Shown: in pieces, positions 11,696-22,990 of the stretch
Position numbering within the stretch: position 1 is the first letter of the stretch
How the letters are laid out: every line of letters starts with the position of its first letter
Assembly (NCBI RefSeq): GCF_015832195.1
Contig: NC_052034.1
Coordinates: 4,923,501-4,987,500 of the forward strand
DNA from: Motacilla alba alba
Lineage: Eukaryota > Chordata > Aves > Passeriformes > Motacillidae
Direction of reading: 5' to 3'
DNA length: 64,000 nt
Translations under genes and position numbers: made by a program
Notes under the pieces: model-generated
The model's input: the letters and a program-made list of their open reading frames with translations, nothing else
What the model was told of the DNA's origin: nothing
Databases searched by the model: none

Positions 11696-14571
11696 TGCAT
11701 GGCCTCTGTTAATTTGAGAAGGAGCAGATTGGTTTGGGTGGGGAGGATTAATTTGTAACCTTTCTCCAAGGAACTTGTTGTGGTCATGTTTGATGCACAG
11801 ATACAAGGTAGTTTAGAAGAAAATCAGTGACAACCTATGGTAGGGCTTGGGCTGCAAAAGAAGAGCATGGATAAATGCTGTTTTTCCTTTGGACAAAGCA
11901 GATTCATCTTATTTTTTTCTTTATTTCAATGAATCCAGTGTTAAATGCTCTTGTGGTTTTGCATTTTCTGTCCCTCTTCCCCGTTGAGGTTTTGACATTT
12001 TCCTTGTAAAAATGCCCAGACCACTTGACATTGTTTCTTAATTTTTGAGAACAGGTTCTTCTGATTTCACTTTGTCACAGTGAATTTTTCATGGTGTGAT
12101 TTGAGGTGTCTCTTTTGCCTTTATGAAAGATCTGCTAAGTTGTGCATCGTATTTTAAATTTTATATATTTTAATATAAATTTGCCCTTGATTTCCATCTA
12201 AGGATAACTTTTCATAAGTCCATGCTGTTGGAGAATTAATGTTCTAATGGGAGCTATATATCCCAAGGAATGTTGTCCAGCCTAGCCTCATTTAGCTCCC
12301 CTGTATTTCTGATTGCTGGCTAACCTCAGGATGTGCAGTGTATCATTGCACACAGATAGGACAGCTCTGTGTAAACAGGAAATATTTCTAAGATGTCTTG
12401 CGTGTTTGTGAGACCCTAAAAATACGTTCTGATAAAGACCATTGTTTCTACTAGCACTGCTTCCTTCTCTGCTCTTGGGCACTGAGTGACACTCAGATGA
12501 ACTTGTCTGAATTAATATACTGCAGTGGAAAGGCCAGCTGAACAAAGCTGGAGTTAGGTTTTCCTTGAGAGAGGAAATGATACCTTTTTTGAGAGCTCTG
12601 TGTTGCTAACAGGAAACTTCCTGTGACCCTTTCTGCTCCTGGATTTAGGAATTGCTGTTTGCACATGATTGACACGAAGCAATTTCTATTTAATATACAA
12701 TTATTCTGGAAAATTATCTGCTCAGGAATTGAAGTGCCCTGAACTTGTTTAATTGCTTCAATTTGAGGAACATCATGGATCTGTGTTTGTACATCTCACC
12801 CCCCTCCATTGCAGTGGAACTGTCATCTTCCACTTACAGGGTCCCTGCAATTGAGGAGAACTTTGTGCAGCCCAGAAAGCAGCAGGAGAAATCAGTGTGG
12901 GAGCAGTTACCACAGCTTGGGAGAATCACTGGAGTCAAACAGTGAAGTGTGAGATCTGGGGATGCAAACTGGCAAGAGCAAATGCAGAGGGGCAGGAAAG
13001 AATCAGAAAATATGAGTATAGGCAACACAAAAGGATGAAAAATAGAATAGCAGATGTTTTAGCCAGCTAACCATGCTTTGAAACTGGCAGTGCTCAAGTA
13101 CAGACATCAGCTCTGGTAGGGGATGCTTCAGCATCATTTGTCAAGTTCTAGTTGCACTGTAACTGTGGTTTTACAGCTCAGGCTCATCAGAGACCACACT
13201 CTGCTCCTTTTTTCCCTTTTTTTATTTTATTCTTTTACATTTCATCCTCCATCTTCTTTCTGCTGTCTTCACCTTTTTTTTCCTCTTACCACTCACTTGT
13301 AGCCCATTTTCAGAAGGCTTTTTTGCACATAATTCTGGTACCTGCATCACAGGAGCCATTCCACTAACACAGCTTTGGTGTTCTGACCACTGTGATTTCT
13401 CTCCATAGAAAGGGGAGGTAAATCAGGCTGGGTATTGCTCCTTATGACTGAGGATAGGGTGGGTTTGTTTGGGGAAGTGACAGTGTTGGGTTTTAAAATG
13501 TGATAAAATCGGGTTTTTTTAGTAGAACTCTGTATTGGGAAGTAAGTGCTCAAGGAAACAATTGTTGGACTGCAACAATCTTGTGAATAACAGCTAAGGA
13601 AGCATAAGAATAATTCCAGATATGAAACACAGAACCTTCCTTTGCAGTTGCTGAACAGAACTGTGTTACCTATATTTGCTCTGGAGTGGCCAGTGCTTGG
13701 TAATCTTCCTAATTAATCTTGTTAATGCTTTCTTGGCAAGCATTATCAACTGCAGTTGGTTTGTAGTGGAGTTGAAAATTCAAATTTGGCTCTTCCAAGA
13801 AGATAGAAGGAATTATCTCCTGAGCAAATATTAAAATACCTGAAATTTAGACTGATTTTTTTTTATCCTCACAGTCACAGGCAGGATATGTGATATTTTT
13901 TTTTGCAGGGTGGTAGGTCTGGCTCCATTCATGGTTGCCATGATCATTATGAAGCTCTGTAATTGCACATAAACCCACGTTCACCAGATTATTTTTCTCC
14001 TATTTGTAGGAATTTTCATGCAGTAACGTGCCAATTAATTTCCTTTGCCATGATTAGTTAGCTACTCAAGGACTCAATTAATAATGATTCCGTTCTGCAG
14101 CAGTTTGCAGAACTTCCTGTAGTTACCATGGGAGCAGTCAGGGATTTTTATTGCTTGCTCTTGGAGGCAAAGATGAAGGATTTTTTCTGCACAAAATCTC
14201 TTGGTAGGTTTTTGAAGTCCACCATGGGATTGTTTCGTGCCAACACCTCTGAAACAGCATCCGCAGCGACCTGACTTTTCTGAGCCCGGTGGGACAGAAA
14301 TGGAACAGCAACAAAGTTGGAGGCAATGAACACAGACATAAATTTAGGATTCTTGGAACTGTCGTGGCACATTGGAGCGAGTGGAAACCATTCTTGAACT
14401 TCATTGTTTCAGCTCACACCTAACTCTTGGTATAAATACAGAGGTTCATCTTTTCCTCTCACAACAGGGCTCTGAACCAAAGGCTGCACTCAGTCAAGGT
14501 TGGCTGCTGCTGCTGCATACTGAAACCAGAACCATAAAGAATAGAGGGATTTACTGCCTTTCCTTGGGAGA
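11696..14571. other. INPP5K-MYO1C intergenic interval
   Basis: This 2.9-kb gap lies between the predicted INPP5K 3' end and the most upstream MYO1C exon seen. It is AT-rich with poly-T runs (about 13200-13280) and an AT block at about 12150-12180. The promoter and 5' UTR of the exon at 14572 must lie here or abut it, but no TATA box or CpG island stands out. Confidence 0.6.
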
Positions 14572-14646
14572 ATGGAGCTGCAGGTTGAACGTGTTCCTAC
14601 AGGAGAAATCATCCGCGTGGTCGGCCGCAAGGCAGAGCGCAGGACT
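14572..14646 (+). CDS. MYO1C: MYO1C alternative first coding exon, isoform A type
   Basis: The exon reads ATG then 24 codons to the donor ACT|gtaagc. It encodes MELQVERVPTGEIIRVV and then GRKAERRT. Human isoform A starts MALQVELVPTGEIIRVV and has 25 codons before the shared exon; this one also has 25, in phase 0, so it reads into the exon at 48554 without a frameshift. With the ten codons upstream of the shared ATG it makes a 35-residue extension, the same as in mammals. The start context (A at -3, G at +4) is good. The last eight residues differ from human and are basic. Isoform A in mammals is found in nucleus and cytoplasm (known). The 5' UTR limits are not determined. Confidence 0.88.
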
Positions 14647-16009
14647 GTAAGCCTGGCTTTCATTGTTCTCTGTCCCCTTCTGGTACTGTGGGTTACACAA
14701 TAACCAACTGAGGTCTGGACTGAGCAGCTCCAGGGCAAGAATGGAAGGGTTTGCAAGGCTGGTTGGACTGACTGGAGCTGTGCTGTGAACAGTTTTTTTC
14801 TCTCTGGGGTGGAATTAGTAGCAATGGAGTGAGAGTTTAGAAAATTATTAACATTTATTTCCTTTAGAAGTACTGCAGTGACCCAAAGCTGCTGTTTGGC
14901 CTGGTTGTGTGAATTCTGTCAGAATTTCTGGGAGCACTTTCAGACTGCAGAGGAAGGGAAAGAGCTTTGATACAGTTGTTTTGTGCCTCTTGTGTTGGTT
15001 GTGCTGTCAGGGGGTTCATGCCCTGAATGTTACAGGAAGGTTCACATATGGAAAATTCAGTGGTACAGGCACATATTAACAAACTTATAAGTATCTCAAG
15101 GAACTGACTGTTCTGTTAACTTGGCACTTCTTGACATGTGTTCAGGGTTTGTATGTAAGTGAAAGGAAATCCATGAGCTGATCTTCTCTGGTTTGACACA
15201 AACAGTTGAGAAGGATGGTACTTTTCTGAGAAAAATTTCAGTTTTCTTGGAATTCATGGCTGTTCTGTGTGTTCTGCTTCAAAATATTTTCTATCTGCAT
15301 TTGTATAATTTTTAATTAAAGGAGTTTAAAGAAAAGGAACTGTGTAAAATTTAAAATGTTTGGAAGTGCCTAAGTGCAACTGAATTTCTCTCTCTCTCTG
15401 TCATAGCAATTTAAAACCTGTTTAACAGATCTTCAGCTCTGGTAGAGCCATCTTGTACCAAAGTGCACATCTTTGCATGTTGCTGCTGTTTCCTAGCATT
15501 GTCTTTCTAGTGACTAATCTGAAACTCAATCTGAAAATGAGCTGAGACATTTACTGTGTGGTTACACAATTGTCAGGTAGAGTCATTTTACTTCAGAAAA
15601 AAACCTAGAGCTCCCTCTGCCTTGTGAGGAGAGGAGACAGTTGCAATTCCGGTGTTCTTTGGTTTGCAGGAGTGTTACTGACTTATTTGCACTGGCAGGA
15701 CTGAATTGTTGTTCCCAGAGGGAAATGTTCTTTAAACCTTAGCGTGTGCAGGGGTCCTGGGGAAGATATCAAAGAGACAAAAGGTTCAACTTTCTAAAAA
15801 GTTTGAAACACTTATTAACATCCCATGAAATGCTGACTTGCTACTTTGTGTATCAAGCAGTGTCGGTGTTGCATGAATGGCCAGAGAGGGGTGGTTTTAG
15901 AGAAACTTTAAGGTACTTTAAACTGCCGCAGGAGTGGCGAGAGCAGAGCTTTTTTACTCTTATAGCTCAGAGTGGTTCAGGCTGTTGGAGTTCAGTGTGT
16001 AGAATTTCC
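14647..16009 (+). other. MYO1C: MYO1C intron between isoform A exon and CpG island
   Basis: This is intronic sequence with no recognised exon. A short CT run lies at about 15390-15400. It grades into the CpG island at its right end. Confidence 0.6.
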
Positions 16010-17070
16010 TGTAGATCCTGACGAGACCGCCTCGGGTATTTCACACCTGTGTGGGACGGACCAATCTGCTGCTCACAGCGGATGGTTCCCGAGCTCGGTG
16101 CGATCGCTCCAGAGCGAACTCCACCTGCGTTCTTCCCAGGAACATGCACTTCTGATGACTCCCACAGCCAGGAGGGGCCGGTAGAATTACCGTCAGCGTT
16201 CGAGCTTTATCTTGTCCGTCCGCAGCAGACAGGTGCGTCTGCCCTGGGAGGCAACAGCCCCAGCTCGCTGCAGAAGCTGCTCGGCGGGATGCCGCTGCCG
16301 CGGACAACGTAACCGGCGCGGGCCGGCCCGGGGGCGAGGCGGGGTGCCGGGAGCCGCGGGGCCGGTGCAGGTGAGGGCGGAGCAGCGGCCCGCAGCCCGC
16401 ATGCCCGGCGCTCGGACATGCTCACTAGCGGCGCGGCGCGGGCTCCCGCGGGCAGTCGGCGCCGAGGCGCTCGCGGAGCCGCCGCAGGGCCCCGAGCCGC
16501 GCGTCCCGGGGCACCGAGCGCAGGTGAGCGGGGCCGGGGGGGCCGAGCGAGAGAGCGGGCGGTCGGTGGGGTCGGTGTGTTCGGTGCGTCCCGCCCGCCC
16601 GGCGCTCCCGGAGCTCGGGCACATGGCTGCGGGGCGGCGCGGGGGCAGCGCCCCGGGCGGCCGCGGCTCGGCCGTTCTCCCGCAGCCGCCGACCTTCCCG
16701 GAAACTCGGAACGTTCTCCACGGAAGGAACAAATGAGCGGGGTAGAGCAGCCGGCATCCCGGTGGCGGCGCGGCGCGGCTGCGGCTGCCCGGTGCAGTTG
16801 CTCGCCGCCCGGCTCCCGGGCGGTCGGTGGCTGCGCTCCGGTAACGCTTCCCTGCGCGCATCCCTGCCCGGCGGGGAGCCCGAGCGGAGCCGGGGCCGGG
16901 CAGGGTGTGGCGGGGCTGCTCCCGCCTCAGACGTGGCCGTGGCACGGCCGGGGCTCCAGGCGGCTTAGCTTGCCCTTGTCAAGACAGGCTTCCCGTAGAT
17001 CCCGAACTCGCGTTACAGCTCGGAGCGCTGCCGGTGCGATCCCCCTGCTGTGCACAGCGCTGACGTTCGT
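16010..17070. promoter_or_regulatory. MYO1C: CpG island, probable main MYO1C promoter
   Basis: CpG dinucleotides and G+C rise sharply here against AT-rich surroundings; the densest part is about 16300-16970. No TATA box is evident. Two strong + strand donors lie inside: CAG|gtgagg after 16370 and CAG|gtgagc after 16523. Splicing from the first to 48554 would give a noncoding exon 1 and start translation at the shared ATG, as for mammalian isoform C. Open frames here on both strands are explained by GC content. The assignment to MYO1C is inference, since no other gene start is seen. Confidence 0.75.
16371..16523 (+). other. MYO1C: Possible alternative MYO1C exon 1 segment in the CpG island
   Basis: If the second donor (CAG|gtgagc) is used, the exon includes an ATG at 16401. 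From there 41 codons run open to the splice point in phase 0 and would join the shared exon at 48554 in frame, adding 51 residues to the amino terminus. The ATG context is weak (C at -3), and an out-of-frame ATG follows at 16418. I do not recognise the predicted peptide. Confidence 0.35.
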
Positions 17071-20000
17071 TGGAGGAATTCTCCCTTCTCTGCCCGTGCT
17101 CGCACAGGTGCCTCAAAGCCCTTCATGCAGAAAGCTCGGTGTGTTTAGCCCTCTCTCACAGGTGGAGATGGTCAAACTCCTTAACTTCTCCCATTTAGTC
17201 CACAAGTCTGTGTCCCCACTGAAGCTCAGGGGTTCCTGTCTCTAGTGCTGCTTCCCATGCCGGTTTTCCCCTGTTCTAATGTACCTGGAGTTAATTGTTT
17301 TAAGTGACAGTGACTCATGGGAGGAATCTGACTCTGCCTGAATGAGCAACTCATTCTAGTAACTTGAATTTTCCAAGTAAGCTGGCTTGAGCTGCATTCT
17401 TGTCGTTGAGAGGATTACAGAGGAAAAGTGGTTCTGAGTACAATGCAGAGATTATTCTGGTATTTAATCTCTCTCTGACAGTTGCTTGGGGCAGAAGGCT
17501 CCTCTGGAGCTACTTGTGGATGGCAGCTGCTTAGTTTTTAAAAGTGACAAATGAGAAAATTTGCTTGGTTGGTGGGACAAGCCATGAAAACAGAACCACA
17601 TCTTAGAGTACTTGGGAAGAAAGGCATTTTTCTTTCATCCCCTTTTGGAGCAATAGACAATTGCCAGTTGTCAGCACCTTTTCAAAACTTTTAGAAACTG
17701 CCTAAGGCTTATGGAACTGATGAGTTCTTAATTTTCACAGTAGGCCCTGATATGGCAACCACTGTCATAACACTTCAGGGGTTTTAGTTTTGATAGTGGA
17801 TATAATCTTGTATTCCAGGGAGGGGCTGTGTAAATATGAATTTTGTGTTCTGCCTGGCAGGGACCAATGGAGTGCCACACTGAACACATGTTCTAATTTA
17901 TCATGGTATAAAGGATAGATTAATTTTTAAAGAGAAAAAAAAAAGGTGTGAATCATAACACACTAAGGAGTGAGAGATCCCATGTGAGTCAGTATCCACA
18001 GTGTGTCATTTCTGTTCTCTTCTGTGTAACTAATAGTGAAGAAACTTGTGACTTACAGTACATCTTCAGGATTTATAATAACTGTGAGAGAACTTACATA
18101 GATCCTGACAACATGAGTCAAGCCATTTTTATTTTTTTATTTGATTTAACCCCACTGGAGGAAGGCCAATAAAAAACTGGGGCTAAGAATGCTTTATAAC
18201 ATTAAATTTAGTGTTTCTTTCTATGAATCAGCTCAAACTCCATGGATGCCTTTATGCAAAGCTAAGACAGTCTTAGTCTTGTTCAGATATTTGGGATTTT
18301 TCTGTTTGTAGTGTCATGTTGCTTATTACTGCATTAGGAACCACATGCTTTCTAGGAACAGGACAAATTCCTCTACCCCTGTCCAAAGGAACAGCCTGCT
18401 CCAAATGCAGGAAAAACAAACTGCAGCAGCTGCCACAGTCCCAGGGCAGTGTATAAAACACAGCTCCCAATGCCCCTTCCCTTGGCTCTTACCTGGAAGC
18501 TCTGAATGGTTCCAGCATGGAACTTTTTATTTATTTATTTTTATTATTTTTATTGAGGAGTGCTGGGCTGCAGCACTTTGCCTCCCAGTTCAAAGGACTG
18601 ATGAGTGAGCACTATTCTCAGATAACCAGCAGTGCCTTCTGGAGGACAAGCGTGTGTTTGGGAGAAGCTGGAGTGTTACAGGTGCCGCAGAAAAGGAGGT
18701 GGAGGGAACTCAAAGTACAGATTTCCCCGGGGCTGGTCTGTCCCACAGCCCTTTGTAAGAGATGTAAATCAATCACTTGTCGTTCCACACAGGCTAAAGA
18801 ACCATTTAGAAAGGCTGATTTGTGTGCTTCTGAATGTTACCGTGGGGAAAACCATCTGTGTTGTGCTTTGGGTTACCTCTAGCAGTGGCAGCCAAAGGTG
18901 GTTCACTGGTGAGAGCTGATCCAGCTCGGAGCTGAGCAGGCCAAACAAACAGGTGATTTGTGAGGAGCAGTTCCCCAGCCCAGCTCTCTGTGTCAGCACA
19001 GCGACATCTGCACAGAGGCAGGGAAGGCTGGGGTCAGGTGGGCCCTTTGTGCTGGCATGAAGTGATTGCAATTGTGGCATGTGTGTGTCTCCTGTCAGGG
19101 CTTTTCCTGTGTTAAACGCTGCTTTACTGCTGTGCAACCAGCTCCTGAGTGATGTGGCTGGCTCTGCCTAGGATTGCTATCCCTGGCTTCTCCAGAAACC
19201 ATCCATCCAGCCTGCTGTCAGCTCTAGTGGGTGAGGTTTGCATGCCTTGTGTGAGATTGTAGCACAGTTCTTTTTCTGCCTGGAGGGAGCCACTCGTGCT
19301 GTGCCTCTCTGTGCCTGGATTCAGGGATCTCCCTGCAGAAAAATATCCTGCTCTGTATTTTGATATGCTCCTCTGCATATTTCTTGTTGATGTATTAGTG
19401 GGATGGGTAGCCAGCTCTTTCCAGGAAATATTAATAAAGATATAAGCAGGCAGCACAAGTCAATGTGGAAGGCTAACAAGGCTTGTTATGGCAGAAGGTT
19501 TGGAGTGGACAAATCTCAAGTAATTTGTTGCAACTGAGTCATGTTCTGTGGGGGTGGAATTGTTCCTTACAGCCCTGCCCTGCCTTATTTAAATATTTAA
19601 ACATTTAAATACAGCAAGGAGCAGCAGGGCCAGTACCTTTTCTGCTGCTATATATCTCCAGTGTAGTCTGTTCTGTATTAAATTCCTGTACTGGAAGGCA
19701 GTAAAGGTTAGTATTTAGAACTCCTGTGGCATTCATGCATGCATGGATAGCTCTCCCTGGCAGCTTTTTTTCTTTAGGAAAGTATTTGGTCAGGTGCCAA
19801 CGTCCCGCTTTCCTGGGACACTCTCAGCCCTTTAACCAGTACAGTGACCTTGGGCCAGCCTGGCCACCACCCTTCCTGTGATTCAGTTCAGCAGCTGATA
19901 ATAAATGGACGTAGAATTTGACATTTTGGCAGCACCTTTGGAGTGTTTGCCCTCTGGGCAGTGAGGTCCCAGGGCTGGGAGGTACAGCAGGCTGCAGTCA

Positions 20001-20239
20001 CTGAAAGCTCTGTCGCTGAATGGGCAGTGTCATTGTTGGTGGTGAAGAATGTCGTGTCAAAATGTGTTGTGATATTTGCCAGGAAATGGAGAGTCCATGA
20101 ATGACTAAAAAGTGCTCTGTGACACAGCTGTGATGGCACTCAGCCTGCAGGCTGGGCTCTGTAAGCTAGAGCTGTGCCTTGAAATTTAGTTTGGTAATTT
20201 CTTTTGAAGGCACTTTTCTAGTAAAATTTCACCACAGAG
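17071..20239 (+). other. MYO1C first-intron sequence, no gene seen
   Basis: This is AT-moderate DNA with an A-rich run near 17935 and a TTATTT-type low-complexity tract at about 18527-18557. No exon, RNA gene or clear transposon was recognised. Confidence 0.6.
18525..18560. repeat. TTATTT low-complexity tract
   Basis: Near-tandem TTTATT/TTATT units form a short AT-only stretch. Confidence 0.7.
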
Positions 20240-20660
20240 TTTGCTATGAAGATGATGAAAGGTCTAGAGGGGAAGTCCTATAACGAGCAGCTGAGGTCAC
20301 TTGGTTTGCTCAGCCTGGAGAAGAGGAGACTGAGCTCAGACCTCACTGGGTCTGAGCAGCTTCCTCATGAGGGGCAGCACCAAACTCTGCCCTATGACAG
20401 GAGGAGGGAACAGTGGAGCTGTGCCAGGGCAGGTTTAGGTTGGATTTTAGGGCAAGGTTCTTCCCCAGAGAGTGCTGGGCACTGCCCAGGCTCCCCAGGG
20501 AATGGGCACGGCCCTGAGGCTGCCAGAGCTCCAGGAGAGTTTGGACAGCTCTGCCAGGGATGCTCAGGGTGGGATTGTTGGGGTGTCTGTGCAGGGCCAG
20601 GAGTTCATCCTTGTGGGTCCCTCCAGCTCAGGATATTCTGTGATCTGACTCTGTATTTCC
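20240..20660 (+). mobile_element. CR1 LINE 3' end, 5'-truncated
   Basis: The text matches the avian CR1 3' region I know: a segment around gctcagcctggagaagagga, then ggcaaggttcttccccagag, caggctccccagggaatggg, ggtgggattgttggggtgtc, and the terminal ccagctcaggatattctgtg. Only the last 0.4 kb is present, as is usual for CR1. It lies in sense to MYO1C within its first intron. Confidence 0.9.
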
Positions 20661-22775
20661 TTTTAGTGTGCTGTGTCTGACCAGAGATTTCCCCCTTACA
20701 AAAGGTAACACAGAGATGTGCTCCTACCCTGGGACAGTGCCCACTGGACCAGGAAAACAGCTCTGGAGGGGGTTTGGGGCTGCAGGGAAACCTTGGTGCC
20801 TGAGCAGCTGAGTTTCATTAGGCAGAGTGATCCTGGTGCCTTCTGCCAGCTGACAATCACCAGGTGTATTTGGCCATTTTGCTAATGAAGAGGGGGATTA
20901 TGGAAGGAGCTGTAATTTAACTAGGGAGCAGTGTTTGTCAGAGGATTTTATTGAACTTGCAATTGCATTTTTCTTCATTACCATATCCTCAATATTTTAT
21001 GGTTGTCTTTATGTCTGTTTTCATTGTCACCCGATGCCTGGTCTCGATGGGTTATTCCTATCCAGGAAAGAATCAGCTTTACTTCAGCATTGTAATGACA
21101 AACTGAGAACAGAAAAAAGGGTAAACTCAGCTTTCACACTGCACATATTGTTCATGGCTGAAGGGTCCAGTTAAGTCAATGTCCAATTATATAATGAAGA
21201 GATAGTGATCTGTTTAGCTTTTTAGAAAATTAAATTCCACTGAAACAATATAACTGGGACTATGGAAGTAGGAGGAAAACTATTTTCCATTCTGAAGCAG
21301 GCCTTTGTATAGAGTTGAGTTTTTTCAAACTCACTAACAGTAACTAATAACTTGTACATTATACAGCCCACACTGAGTCATTGTTTACTCAGGGAAGTGA
21401 CTTTCAACAGCCAGACTTGTTTGTGAAGTTTAATAACTAAAATATGCAGTTCTGTGCTTTACAAGGCTGCACACTATAACCAACATATTGGAAAAAACAA
21501 AACCTGGTGCATATTTGCAACACCACACAGCACTGCATTACAAGTGCTGCTGCAGCTCAGGTTTTGATCTGCAGTAAAAGCCTGGTGAGTCCAATGGTGT
21601 GGTTTGGAGACAGGGAAGATTATTGCACTAATTAGTGTTGGGCTTTTCTAGAGTTTTATTGAACCTTCCAAATTAGAGACCAGGAAGCCTTGTTCTGTGT
21701 CCACACACACATCTTGTTGTTTTAAATAACAGGTTGTCCTCCACTCTTAGGACTTTTGGAGTCTGTTTGAAATTGCCTCTTGTTCTTCTTGGGAGGGAAA
21801 GCCACACCTTTGCACCAGGAAGCCAGGAGTTCTCTCTCTGACAGAACTGGAACTCAGACAGAAAAGCAGATGTTTCTTTTGCCTCCTTTGAGTGAGCACT
21901 GGAGTTCAGTTGTGAGCCTTTCTACCTTTTCCTGACTCATGATCTGCTGTTATGTGTTAGCATGGGATTTTCTCACAGGTGTTACAGGAAACTTCGCTCC
22001 CCACCCATTACACCTGAAAAGGTTTTAACAACCCAGGCTTTGTGTCCCTGGTTGGTTTTGGGGTTCTGAATAAACAACCAAGTGCAACAAACAGCAGAGC
22101 ACCCATCACATTTCTCAAGTAAACCAAATGCTTCATTTTAAATAGAGCATTCAAAAAGTTCATTTTCTGTTTTTCCCAAAATTACAAGCTTTTTTGGACA
22201 CAAACAGAAAGGAAAACCTTTGTCTCATAATGAAGGTGAATACAAAATATATGACTTGCAAAATCCTCATTTTATTTGTGCATGGATTTGTTTGCTCTTA
22301 TAAGTGGTGGAGGTGATCAAAAGCAAGTTCTGCAGAGAAGTACAGAGTGTGTTTTTGTGTGTGCCCAACCATAGCACTCTGTGGGAACACAGATTACATT
22401 TACTTTTGCTGATCTTCTGTCCAGGAGTTTGGTGGATAGGACCTGGGAACAGCAGTTTATGGAGCTATCAGCAAAGCTTAGAGCATCAACTTTTACCATC
22501 CCAGAAATTCTCATGTTTTACTTTTATACTTCCATTAAAACAACTGTACAGTGCTGTGATAATCCTAGCAGGACTGGAATTACTGAGAGAACCACCAGGT
22601 TTCCTTGGACATAAACCCAAGTTCTGCCTGCAAGGTGTCAGGATGAACATGGGTTATTTCTGATCAGCTGGGGTGTAGGAAAAGTGTGGATGGACATATC
22701 AAAGTGGAACATGGTTGTTTGGAAAGAGAGTTTACAAATTCATAACCTTGAGGGGGTTTGAATATTCTGTGCTGG
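20661..22775 (+). other. MYO1C intron, nothing recognised
   Basis: I see no exon, RNA gene or named repeat in this 2.1-kb interval. Confidence 0.55.
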
Positions 22776-22990
22776 TCTCAGAGAAAACCAGAGGCTGAAA
22801 ACCCAGAAGGAAAAGTGGAGGCTGAGGAAGGGTGGGAGGCCAATAGAAAAAGCAGAAACTGAAAAGGAGTGGGAGGCCAAAATGGTGTGGGAGGTCAGCA
22901 AGGAAAGCAGAGGCCAGAAAGTGGAGGCTGGAAAAGTTAGATGGAGATAAAGATGTGTAGGAGGCAGAAAAGGTGGTGAGGCCAAAATAA
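22776..22990. repeat. Degenerate purine-rich tandem repeat
   Basis: Variants of GGAGGC(C/T)...AGAAAA recur about every 20-30 bases (for example gtgggaggccaatagaaaaa and gtgggaggccaaaatggtgt). The + strand is almost pyrimidine-free in places. Open frames on the minus strand follow from this composition. Confidence 0.65.

Noticed and set aside
16193..17245. Long frames on both strands over the CpG island
   Set aside because: High GC removes stop codons by composition. The products are Arg/Ala/Pro/Gly-rich with no domains. Only the short in-frame piece to the donor at 16523 was kept, at low confidence.
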